Source: an uncultured Lachnospiraceae bacterium (GTDB lineage Bacteria > Bacillota > Clostridia > Lachnospirales > Lachnospiraceae). From it: a stretch of 53,715 nt of DNA. This document shows positions 43,059 through 50,542 of this stretch, piece by piece (within the stretch, counting starts at the first letter, position 1; each line of letters begins with the position of its first letter). The position numbers and the translations under genes were made by a program. Below the pieces are notes generated by a model. The model had not been told where the DNA came from. It was given only the letters and a program-made list of their open reading frames with translations, and ran no database searches. Location: contig CALCMD010000093.1 of assembly GCA_937965795.1 (NCBI GenBank), positions 1 to 53,715 of the forward strand, in the 5' to 3' direction.

Positions 43059-44945
43059 CTATTCCAGTTCAAAGGCTCCTGTATAGAGCTGATAATACTT
43101 TCCTTTTTCCTCAATCAGCTTTTCATGACTTCCCCGTTCGATGATATGTCCGTGCTCCAGCACCATAATAACGTCTGAATTCTGCACTGTGGAAAGCCTG
43201 TGTGCAATGACGAATACCGTCCTGCCCTTCATCAGCGCATCCATGCCTTTCTGCACAATCGCCTCGGTTCTCGTGTCAATGGAGGAGGTCGCTTCGTCCA
43301 GAATCATGACCGGCGGATCTGCCACAGCCGCGCGGGCGATGGCGATAAGCTGACGCTGTCCCTGGGAAAGATTTGACCCGTTCCCTAAAATTCTGGTGTC
43401 ATATCCTTCCGGAAGTCTGGTAATAAAGTCATCTGCCCCGGCAAGCTTTGCCGCAGCGATACACTCCTCGTCCGCAGCATCCAGTTTTCCGTAGCGAATG
43501 TTATCCATGACGGTTCCCGTGAAAAGATTTGTTTCCTGGAGGACGATTCCCAGTGACCGTCGAAGGTCAGCCTTTTTAATTTTATTAATATTGATGCCGT
43601 CATAACGAATCTTTCCATCCGCAATGTCATAAAAACGGTTGATCAGATTTGTAATCGTCGTCTTTCCGGCTCCGGTCGAACCGACAAACGCCACCTTCTG
43701 CCCCGGCTCGGCATACAGCGTGATGTTATGCAGCACCGTCTTATTCGGCTCGTATCCAAAGTCCACGTCAAACATCTGTACCTCACCGGTAAGTTTCGTG
43801 TATGTCACTGTCCCGTCGGCGCTGTGCGGATGCTTCCATGCCCACATACCGGTCCGCTCCTCACACTCCACAATCTGTCCGTCCACTTCCTTTGCATTCA
43901 CCAGCGTGACATATCCTTCATCCGTCTCGGCCGTTTCATCAATCAGCGTAAAAATACGCTGTGCGCCTGCCAGACCCATAATGACTGCATTCAACTGGTT
44001 CGACACCTGACTGATATTCCCGCAGAACTGCTTCGTCATATTCAGGAAAGGCACCACGATACTGATACTAAGCGCCATGCCGGATATGCTTACATTCGGC
44101 GCGCCGCTCAAAAGCAGCATACCTCCTGCCAGCGCTACCAGAACATAAAGCACATTTCCGATATTCCCCAGAATCGGCATCAGCATATTCGCAAACTTAT
44201 TTGCCTGCTCTGCATCATGAAATAGCTCGTCGTTGATCTTATCAAAATCCGCCTTGCTTTCTTCCTCATGGCAGAACACCTTCACGACCTTCTGCCCGTT
44301 CATCATCTCTTCTACAAATCCTTCTGTCTTTCCCAGGGCAATCTGCTGGCGTACAAAGTATTTTGCCGAATTTCCGCCTACTTTCTTTGTCACGAATACC
44401 ATAAAGATCACTCCAACAATAACCAGCAGCGTCATCCACAGACTATAATACACCATAATCCCAAAAACCGTAAGAACTGTGACAAAGGAGATCATCAGAT
44501 GCGGAAAACTCTGTGAAATCATCTGCCGCAGGGTATCAATATCATTCGTATAATAGCTCATGATGTCCCCATGATTATGGGTATCAAAATACTTGATCGG
44601 AAGATTCTGCATTCCGTTAAACATCTTCTCCCGCAGTTTCTTTAACGTGCCCTGCGCCACTACTGCCATCATCTGCGTATACGCCACGCCCGCCGCCAGC
44701 GAGCAGAGATATAGCGCTGCCAGAATACCTACAAACTTCAAAATCTGCCCGGAAACCATTGACCAGTCGCCATTCTGCCAGTTCTGCTCTACCAGCGCAA
44801 TGATGTTCTGCATAAAAACAGACGGAATCGAACTGACGATTGCATTCAGCAGGACGCATATCACGATCAACGGCATCAGAACCGGATAAAATTCAAACAG
44901 CGTCTTGATTACACGTTTCAAAACTCCCTGCTTTTTATTCTTCAT
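43059..44945 (-). CDS. ABC exporter, permease-ATPase half, canonical ATP site
   Basis: Half of a heterodimeric multidrug-type ABC exporter, 628 residues: six membrane helices (about 20-330), an insert of some 45 residues before the ATPase (roughly 370-415, Trp- and Cys-containing), and a nucleotide-binding domain with GSTGAGKTT, signature LSQGQ and Walker B MILDEATSSID with the catalytic Glu. AGGGGGTG precedes the ATG at 44945, which overlaps the upstream ABC gene by 11 bp. The partner is the degenerate-site half encoded just upstream. The substrate may be a drug, peptide or lipid. Confidence 0.93.
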   Translation of the reverse strand: MKNKKQGVLKRVIKTLFEFYPVLMPLIVICVLLNAIVSSIPSVFMQNIIALVEQNWQNGDWSMVSGQILKFVGILAALYLCSLAAGVAYTQMMAVVAQGTLKKLREKMFNGMQNLPIKYFDTHNHGDIMSYYTNDIDTLRQMISQSFPHLMISFVTVLTVFGIMVYYSLWMTLLVIVGVIFMVFVTKKVGGNSAKYFVRQQIALGKTEGFVEEMMNGQKVVKVFCHEEESKADFDKINDELFHDAEQANKFANMLMPILGNIGNVLYVLVALAGGMLLLSGAPNVSISGMALSISIVVPFLNMTKQFCGNISQVSNQLNAVIMGLAGAQRIFTLIDETAETDEGYVTLVNAKEVDGQIVECEERTGMWAWKHPHSADGTVTYTKLTGEVQMFDVDFGYEPNKTVLHNITLYAEPGQKVAFVGSTGAGKTTITNLINRFYDIADGKIRYDGININKIKKADLRRSLGIVLQETNLFTGTVMDNIRYGKLDAADEECIAAAKLAGADDFITRLPEGYDTRILGNGSNLSQGQRQLIAIARAAVADPPVMILDEATSSIDTRTEAIVQKGMDALMKGRTVFVIAHRLSTVQNSDVIMVLEHGHIIERGSHEKLIEEKGKYYQLYTGAFELE

Positions 44946-46680
44946 CCGAATCACCCCCTCTGTTCTGAGATGTGTAAACTTCCCGGTAAATACTGCTCTT
45001 CTCCAGAAGCTCCTCGTGGCTGCCCAACGCCTGAATCCTGCCGCCGTCCATGACGATGATCCGGTCTGCATCCTGCACGGAAGCTACACGCTGTGCAATG
45101 ATGATCTTTGTCGTCTCCGGAATATACGTTCTAAATGCCTGGCGAATCATCGCATCTGTTTTTGTATCCACCGCGCTCGTGGAATCGTCCAGAATCAAAA
45201 TCTTCGGTTTCTTCAAAAGCGCTCTCGCAATGCAAAGACGCTGCTTCTGACCGCCGGAAACATTTGCGCCTCCCTGTTCAATATAAGTATCATATCCTTC
45301 CGGGAACTGGCGGATGAACTCATCTGCCTGCGCCAGCATACATGCTTCTGCAAGCTCCTCCTCTGTCGCTTCCTTATTTCCCCACCGCAGGTTTTCTTTG
45401 ATTGTTCCGGAAAACAGTACATTTTTCTGCAAGACCACCGACACCTGGTTTCTCAGCGCTTCCAGGTCATAGTCCCTTACATCGACGCCTCCGACCTTTA
45501 CGGTTCCTTCTGTGGCGTCGTAAAGCCTGGAGATCAGTTGAATCAATGAGGACTTAGAAGAACCGGTTCCGCCTATGATTCCGATCGTCTCACCGGAGCG
45601 GATATGCAGATCAATATCAGCCAGCGCCATTTTATGCGCTTTCGCAGAATATTTAAAACTTACCCCGTCGAAATCTATGGAGCCGTCTTTTACTTCCCGC
45701 ACCGGATTCTCCGGGCTCTTCATAGTGCTTTCTTCCCGAAGCACCTCCACAATACGCTGTGCCGATTCATTTGCCATCGTAATCATTACGAATACCATAG
45801 ACAGCATCATCAGACTGCTGAGAATCTGGAAATTATAAGTCAGCAGGGCAGAAAACTGTCCAACGTCCAGAGCCAGACCCTTCGTAGTGATAATCGTATA
45901 AGAACCGAAAGACAGCACAAATACCATAACCGTGTACAGACAGAACTGCATCAGCGGATTATTAAATGCAAGAATACGCTCCGCCTTTGTAAACTGGGCG
46001 CACACATCCTCCGCAGCCCGGCCAAACTTCTGCTTCTCATAATCTTCACGCACAAAAGACTTGACAACTCTCATTCCCTTTACATTTTCCTGAATAGAGC
46101 TGTTCAGATTATCGTACATCTTAAATCCCTTCCGAAACAAAGGCATCACAGACTTCGCCACCAAAAAAAGCCCGACGCCGAGCACCGGTACTACCAGTGC
46201 GAAAATAACGGCCATTTTCCCTCCCATGATAAATGCCATCGCAAGTGCAAAAATCAGCATCAACGGGCAGCGGATCGCAATTCTTACAATCATCATGTAC
46301 GCCTGCTGCACATTGGTAATATCCGTCGTCAGCCTTGTCACCAGAGAAGATGTGGAGAATTTGTCAATATTTTCAAATGAATAGTTCTGAATCTGATAGT
46401 ACATGTCTTTCCGAAGGTTTCTTGCAAAACCACTGGACGCAGTCGCTGCAAAAGAACCCGCCGCCGCTCCACATGCCAGTGACAAACCTGCCATTACAAG
46501 CAGCGCCAGCCCATACTTCACAATCACTTCCATTCCACATCCTGCCTTGATCTCATTGACCAACCGTGCAATAACGAACGGAATCATACATTCCAGCACG
46601 ACCTCCAGGGATACGAAAACCGGCGCCTTGATGGATGCGGCTTTGAATTCCCGGATGGATTTTGAAAGTTCTTTTAACAT
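44935..46680 (-). CDS. ABC exporter, permease-ATPase half, degenerate ATP site
   Basis: The other half, 581 residues, six membrane helices then an ATPase domain. Walker A is GGTGSSKSS instead of GxxGxGKS/T, and Walker B is ILILDDSTSAVD, where the catalytic Glu is Asp. Its signature VSGGQ is intact. This asymmetry is typical of heterodimeric exporters such as BmrCD, LmrCD and TM287/288: one ATP site hydrolyses and the other holds ATP. AGGAGG lies 11 bp before the ATG. It is first in the operon and follows a leader with an attenuator-like hairpin. Confidence 0.93.
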   Translation of the reverse strand: MLKELSKSIREFKAASIKAPVFVSLEVVLECMIPFVIARLVNEIKAGCGMEVIVKYGLALLVMAGLSLACGAAAGSFAATASSGFARNLRKDMYYQIQNYSFENIDKFSTSSLVTRLTTDITNVQQAYMMIVRIAIRCPLMLIFALAMAFIMGGKMAVIFALVVPVLGVGLFLVAKSVMPLFRKGFKMYDNLNSSIQENVKGMRVVKSFVREDYEKQKFGRAAEDVCAQFTKAERILAFNNPLMQFCLYTVMVFVLSFGSYTIITTKGLALDVGQFSALLTYNFQILSSLMMLSMVFVMITMANESAQRIVEVLREESTMKSPENPVREVKDGSIDFDGVSFKYSAKAHKMALADIDLHIRSGETIGIIGGTGSSKSSLIQLISRLYDATEGTVKVGGVDVRDYDLEALRNQVSVVLQKNVLFSGTIKENLRWGNKEATEEELAEACMLAQADEFIRQFPEGYDTYIEQGGANVSGGQKQRLCIARALLKKPKILILDDSTSAVDTKTDAMIRQAFRTYIPETTKIIIAQRVASVQDADRIIVMDGGRIQALGSHEELLEKSSIYREVYTSQNRGGDSDEE

Positions 46681-46730
46681 TTTCGCTTGCTCCTCCTTCT
46701 ACACAAATTTCTTATCTTGTACAACGCATG

Positions 46731-46762
46731 AAAAAGCGTAAATCCACGTCTGGACTTACGCT
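46731..46762 (-). terminator. Attenuator-like hairpin in the ABC exporter leader
   Basis: On the minus strand AGCGTAAGTCC pairs with GGATTTACGCT (one wobble) across a 6-nt loop, followed directly by five T residues. It lies between the promoter and the ABC start codon, so unless bypassed it would stop transcription before the genes. TGTACA motifs flank the stem on both sides (GCGTTGTACA downstream) and could build a competing pairing. A five-codon frame, Met-Arg-Cys-Thr-Arg, follows directly but has no clear ribosome binding site. Confidence 0.65.
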
Positions 46763-46784
46763 GTACAGATAAAACTATTTTTTT

Positions 46785-46813
46785 ATATTAACACGCAGAA
46801 ATTTTAAAGTCAA
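46785..46813 (-). promoter_or_regulatory. Sigma-A promoter of the ABC exporter operon
   Basis: TTGACT (46808-46813), a 17-bp spacer and TAATAT (46785-46790) on the minus strand. The implied leader before the ABC start at 46680 is about 95-100 nt. Confidence 0.75.
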
Positions 46814-46884
46814 GTAACAAATCAAATATATTTATTACATGTATTTCATATATTCAAATATCTTTGAGGCAGGGACAGGTACGA

Positions 46885-47082
46885 TCAGAAGAATCTCTGC
46901 TCAAGCCCTGTCACAATCTGGTACATTTCCGATTTGGTGGTAACATTCCTTGCCGCCTCTACCACCCGGCGTTTTTCCTCATCGTTCAATTTGGCATACA
47001 CATCCATCGCTTTTGGGTTCGCCCCAAGCTGGAAGCTTAAGCCCATAGGCATTTCATAACGGTTATCTTCTTTTCCATCCAT
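46885..47082 (-). CDS. Small hypothetical protein after spoVAC, 65 residues
   Basis: The start at 47082 has AAGGAGG. The protein begins MDGKEDNRYEMPMGLSFQLG and continues as a helical segment with KAMDVYAKLNDEEKRRVVEAARN. I recognise a recurrent MPMGLSFQL-type small family of Clostridia without known function. It follows spoVAC by 15 bp, in the place where spoVAD and spoVAE are normally found, and is the last gene of the run. Confidence 0.7.
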   Translation of the reverse strand: MDGKEDNRYEMPMGLSFQLGANPKAMDVYAKLNDEEKRRVVEAARNVTTKSEMYQIVTGLEQRFF

Positions 47083-47097
47083 ACGCAATCCCTCCTT

Positions 47098-47565
47098 CTA
47101 ACAGATTCCTATCAATTTCAAAATCCAATAAATCAGCCCCAGCGCCCAGCTTGCAAAAATCCCATACAAAATTACCGGGCCGGCAATCGTGAAAATCTTA
47201 CACCCAATTCCAAATACCTGCCCTTCCTTCTGGAACTCAATCGCCGGAGCCGCCACAGAATTCGCAAACCCGGTAATCGGCACCAGCGTCCCGGCCCCTC
47301 CGAACTTGGCAAGTTTTGGATAGAGCCCAAAGCCTGTAAGGATGACGCTCGCCAGCACCAGAAGCAGGGAACACCAGCTTCCCGCCGCATCCTTATCCAT
47401 TCCTATGTTAATGCAGATATTTAAGATCGCCTGCCCGATGACACAAATGATTCCGCCCATAAGAAATGCCTTTGCCATGTTTGCAGGCAGACTATGCGTG
47501 GGCGTCACCTGTTTTACGTACTCATTGTATTTTTGATTTTTCTGTTCTTTTAAGACATCTGGCAT
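47098..47565 (-). CDS. spoVAC: Stage V sporulation protein AC
   Basis: A 155-residue membrane protein of the SpoVA channel that moves dipicolinic acid into the forespore; SpoVAC is a mechanosensitive channel component. Family blocks seen are YNEYVKQVTPTHSLPANMAKAFLMGGIICVIGQ at the start, ending in a membrane helix, and GGAGTLVPITGFANSVAAPAIEFQKEGQVFGIG. Four hydrophobic segments. GAAAGG lies 12 bp before the ATG. It follows spoVAB, but spoVAD and spoVAE do not follow it. Confidence 0.93.
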   Translation of the reverse strand: MPDVLKEQKNQKYNEYVKQVTPTHSLPANMAKAFLMGGIICVIGQAILNICINIGMDKDAAGSWCSLLLVLASVILTGFGLYPKLAKFGGAGTLVPITGFANSVAAPAIEFQKEGQVFGIGCKIFTIAGPVILYGIFASWALGLIYWILKLIGIC

Positions 47566-47602
47566 AATTGAATCAAACCTTTCTATATTTTTCTATTTTT
47601 GA

Positions 47603-48016
47603 CTACCACCTCATATAAAAATGAAGCATACTTCCCAGCGTCTTTCCCGCTGCGACTGCAATAATCACCAGGCTCAGTCCTTTTGTCACACTCATACGCC
47701 TGAAAAATACCGGGAAGATGTTTACGATTTCTGCCAGAGCCAGAATCCAGCTTCCCACAAAAATCCCAAAAAATATCCCCATAACCGCCAGGCCGATCCC
47801 CCCAAGAGGAACACTGATATCATAAACCGTCATAAGATTTCCCATAACGCCCCCAAGCAGAATCGCCGTCTCATACAACCGGATTCTCTTTGCGGTATGC
47901 GTGATTCCCGTATACCGTGTGAAAATTCCCAGACCGACACTGAGCGCGATCACCCCTCCTGCTACGATAAAACCGCTGCTCAGTCCAATGATTCCAAGTA
48001 AAAACTGTATTCCCAT
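47603..48016 (-). CDS. spoVAB: Stage V sporulation protein AB
   Basis: A membrane protein of about 137 residues with four hydrophobic segments, matching SpoVAB (LSSGFIVAGGVIALSVGLG; MTVYDISVPLGG; FFRRMSVTKGLS). The start at 48016 has AGGGG nine bp upstream; a GTG six codons earlier directly abuts the spoVAA stop. It belongs to the spoVAA-spoVAB-spoVAC run. Confidence 0.92.
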   Translation of the reverse strand: MGIQFLLGIIGLSSGFIVAGGVIALSVGLGIFTRYTGITHTAKRIRLYETAILLGGVMGNLMTVYDISVPLGGIGLAVMGIFFGIFVGSWILALAEIVNIFPVFFRRMSVTKGLSLVIIAVAAGKTLGSMLHFYMRW

Positions 48017-48034
48017 CGTCTCCGTCCCCTGCAC

Positions 48035-48679
48035 CTATGATTTGTCAGCCTTATTTTTGACTTTCTTCTTCGGGTCTCTGCTGCTCGCCTCAAGCAGCGT
48101 CTTGTTAATCTCATCTTCATACAGACGCATTTCCACTTCCATCGGCGTTGGATCTGACGTGAGCTTTCTTCCCATAAAATGATTAAAATAGAGCAGGATT
48201 CCAAGCCCCACGCCCAGCGAATAGGAAAATTCCAGAATAGTGAATCCATCCGACTGCCGTCCGGTAAAATGATAAAAAAGCTGCCCGAAAAGTTTTGGAA
48301 TATCCACATCGTTATTAAATGTCATAATCGTAAACGCAGCCCCGAAAAACGCCAGAATGCAGACTCCCACCGTCTTGATCCAGCTCCATGTCTCACTCTT
48401 TTTTTCCGGTTTCTCGTAAGTAATGATAAAATCTGCTTCTCCGATATTATTGACCTCAAGGCTTGGATACTCTTTCTGAATGACGCCAATCACTTCCATA
48501 ACAGACATGGCATGGCGCCCTGGTTTTCCATTTGTGGCATCCTGGATTTTCAGTGTCCTGACCCTGTTCTCAATGTCCTTATTGCTGCACGAAAGCTGTG
48601 CAATACCGCCCAGCGTCACATGCGGATCATGTACCTGGACATTTTGGTCTATTTTCAAATATAAAGTATCATTCGTCAT
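48035..48679 (-). CDS. spoVAA: Stage V sporulation protein AA
   Basis: About 214 residues. A soluble N-terminal domain (DTLYLKIDQNVQVHDPHVTLGGIAQLSC) is followed by two membrane helices near 105-130 and 150-175 and a charged tail, as in SpoVAA. Its ATG at 48679 overlaps the stop of a 53-residue gene as ATGA, which decides the start over a GTG three codons upstream. First classical spoVA gene. Confidence 0.93.
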   Translation of the reverse strand: MTNDTLYLKIDQNVQVHDPHVTLGGIAQLSCSNKDIENRVRTLKIQDATNGKPGRHAMSVMEVIGVIQKEYPSLEVNNIGEADFIITYEKPEKKSETWSWIKTVGVCILAFFGAAFTIMTFNNDVDIPKLFGQLFYHFTGRQSDGFTILEFSYSLGVGLGILLYFNHFMGRKLTSDPTPMEVEMRLYEDEINKTLLEASSRDPKKKVKNKADKS

Positions 48680-48837
48680 ATGCGGCACTCATCTACTTTC
48701 TGGGAAAATGTTCGAACGAGCGTCCCTTTCTTTGCCGTACTGCTTCCATTGACATAGGAAATATAATAAAAAATCCCTGCAAGCGCCACAATCAATACGA
48801 AAACCGTAAAACAGGTGATGATTTTTCTCTTATCCAT
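48676..48837 (-). CDS. Small single-pass membrane protein between sigF and spoVAA
   Basis: A 53-residue protein: short basic start (MDKRK), one membrane helix (about 6-28), then a basic exposed tail ending VDECRI. GGAGG lies nine bp before the ATG at 48837 and the stop overlaps the spoVAA start as ATGA, so it is clearly translated with spoVAA. I know no name for it. Its position implies expression in the forespore and a possible accessory role with the SpoVA complex. Confidence 0.75.
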   Translation of the reverse strand: MDKRKIITCFTVFVLIVALAGIFYYISYVNGSSTAKKGTLVRTFSQKVDECRI

Positions 48838-48932
48838 GATTTCGTTCCTCCATCTCTTTGCTGCCTTTGCAGCTCTTCTTTTCTCTGCTATTATCTCCCT
48901 CCTTTTCTGAAAATATTCCAGATGTCAAACAT

Positions 48933-48966
48933 AAAAATGCGGAGGAATCATGAAATCCTCCCCCGC
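48933..48966 (-). terminator. Terminator overlapping the sigF stop codon
   Basis: On the minus strand a GCGG-GGAGGA/TTCCTCCGC hairpin followed by ATTTTT spans the last sigF codons and stop. It would separate the spoIIA transcript from the spoVA transcript. The remaining gap up to 48838 holds an unused AAGGAGGGAG and no other gene that I can support. Confidence 0.65.
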
Positions 48967-49664
48967 AGCTTTTTCAATATTTTCTTTTCATATCTTGATA
49001 CCTGTACCTGGGACATTCCCAGCGCCCTTGCCACTTCCGTCTGTGTCTTTTCCTCAAAATACCGCATTCGAATCAGTGTCCGCTCCTCCTGCGGCAAGCC
49101 CTTGAGCAGCTCGTTTAAAACCATATGATTTAAAAGCTCCTCATTTGGATTTCTCTGATCTTCCAGCCTGTCCATCAGGGAAATCGCATTTCCGTCCCCC
49201 TGATAAATCGTTTTATGCAGGGATTCCACCTCTGCCGCCGACTCCATCGCCAGTACAATATCCTCCCTTGTGGCCCCGATCTCCGCTGAGATTTCTTCCA
49301 GCGTCGGCTCCCTCCCATTTTTCTTCTCCAGAATTTCCCGCATCATATAGGCTTTTCCCGCCGTCTCCTTTAAGCTCCTGCTCACCTTTATCATCCCGTC
49401 GTCCCGCAGGAACCGCTTGATTTCTCCGGCTATCATCGGCACAGCATAGGTGGAAAACTTTACGTCAAAAGAAGTATCGAATTTGTCGATCGCTTTCATT
49501 AATCCGATGCTTCCAATCTGCACCAGATCCTCCATCTCATGTCCCCGCCCGGCAAACCTGCGGACAATCGTATAAACCAGCCCCATATTTTCTTCTACCA
49601 GTGTCTCTCTTGCCTCTTTATCCCCTCCGTGCGCCTTCTCGATTAACACAAGGGTATGTTCCAT
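48948..49664 (-). CDS. sigF: Forespore RNA polymerase sigma factor F
   Basis: A 238-residue sigma-70 family factor with region 2 (ENMGLVYTIVRRFAGRGHEMEDLVQIG and KFSTYAVPMIAGEIKRFLRD), region 3 and a region 4 helix-turn-helix (TQTEVARALGMSQVQVSRYEKKIL). The place in spoIIAA-spoIIAB-sigF identifies it as sigma-F and not sigma-G. It is held inactive by SpoIIAB until septation. AAAGGAC lies before the ATG and the gap to spoIIAB is 12 bp. Confidence 0.96.
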   Translation of the reverse strand: MEHTLVLIEKAHGGDKEARETLVEENMGLVYTIVRRFAGRGHEMEDLVQIGSIGLMKAIDKFDTSFDVKFSTYAVPMIAGEIKRFLRDDGMIKVSRSLKETAGKAYMMREILEKKNGREPTLEEISAEIGATREDIVLAMESAAEVESLHKTIYQGDGNAISLMDRLEDQRNPNEELLNHMVLNELLKGLPQEERTLIRMRYFEEKTQTEVARALGMSQVQVSRYEKKILKKLRGRIS

Positions 49665-49676
49665 TGGCCCGTCCTT

Positions 49677-50123
49677 TCACTCGAAGAATCTATCGGCTGA
49701 TTGCCCGATCTTTTTTCTCATAAAAACGCTCGTGCCTTTTCCCGGCATGGACTCTACCCGCACCTCATCCATAAAGGCTTCCATAAAAGCGAACCCCATT
49801 CCTGCACGTTCAGCGTCCGGCTTCGTGGTAAAGAGCGGCTCCATCGCCTGCTGTACATTTTCAATGCCGCATCCCTGGTCTTTTACGGCAATGTACACCT
49901 CCCGTTCCTCAATCCGGCATTCTACTACGATTTTCTTTATCTCTCCTTCATAACCGTGGACAATGGAATTTGTCACCGCTTCGGAAAGCGCTGTCTTTAC
50001 GTCCGCCAGTTCCTCCAGCGTTGGATCGATCTGCGTCACGAAAGCCGCCACCGCTACCCGCGCAAACCCTTCGTTGCATGATCTGCTGTCAAATTCCAGT
50101 TTCATTTCATTGGAACCGCTCAT
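49677..50123 (-). CDS. spoIIAB: Anti-sigma F factor / SpoIIAA kinase
   Basis: A 148-residue GHKL-fold serine kinase that binds sigma-F and phosphorylates SpoIIAA. The N box is EAVTNSIVHGY, the G1 box DQGCGI and the G2 region ERAGMGFAFMEAF. It overlaps spoIIAA by four bp (ATGA), so the two are translationally coupled, as is usual for this locus. Confidence 0.96.
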   Translation of the reverse strand: MSGSNEMKLEFDSRSCNEGFARVAVAAFVTQIDPTLEELADVKTALSEAVTNSIVHGYEGEIKKIVVECRIEEREVYIAVKDQGCGIENVQQAMEPLFTTKPDAERAGMGFAFMEAFMDEVRVESMPGKGTSVFMRKKIGQSADRFFE

Positions 50124-50464
50124 CCTTTTCTCCTCCTCTCCGGTATCCCAGACTCTCCCTCGTAGATTTCAATCACTTTATGAATACCGGAAAGCGTCAG
50201 GATTCTTTTCACCTGCTCGTTTACCCGGACAGCGGTGACTTTTCCACCGGTAAATCTGATATTTTTATACCTTCCCATAATCAGCCCGATTCCGGAACTA
50301 TCCATAAATCCTGTCTTTCCAAAATCAAAAACGATATTCCGTATATTCCTCTCGCTGCATATCCTGTCCGTTTCCTCCCGAATGCGCTCTGCATTGTGGT
50401 GATCCAGTTCTCCCGGAACCCGGATCACCAGAGTAGTTCCTGATATTTCCAGACAATTTTCCAT
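50120..50464 (-). CDS. spoIIAA: Anti-sigma F factor antagonist
   Basis: A 114-residue STAS-domain protein that, when dephosphorylated, releases sigma-F from SpoIIAB. The phosphorylation site lies in FMDSSGIGLIMGRYK. AGGAGGGG precedes the ATG. The gene begins 33 bp after a terminator hairpin, so its promoter (expected sigma-H type) must lie in or overlap that short gap; TGGATTA and CAATGA there are only a weak match. Confidence 0.95.
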   Translation of the reverse strand: MENCLEISGTTLVIRVPGELDHHNAERIREETDRICSERNIRNIVFDFGKTGFMDSSGIGLIMGRYKNIRFTGGKVTAVRVNEQVKRILTLSGIHKVIEIYEGESGIPERRRKG

Positions 50465-50497
50465 TTGGCCCCTCCTGTCATTGATAGCTTGTAATCC

Positions 50498-50527
50498 AAA
50501 AAGGGACGTATGCCCTGCATACGCCCC
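50498..50527 (-). terminator. Terminator before the spoIIA operon
   Basis: On the minus strand GGGGCGTATGC/GCATACGTCCC (one wobble, 3-nt loop) followed by five T residues. It ends the folC-TPR transcript and insulates spoIIA. Confidence 0.85.
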
Positions 50528-50542
50528 GATTCAGAGGTTTTT

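Noticed and set aside
44946..45071. Extended N-terminus of the second ABC half
   Set aside because: It lies wholly inside the upstream ABC gene's ATPase coding sequence, while AGGGGGTG precedes the ATG at 44945.
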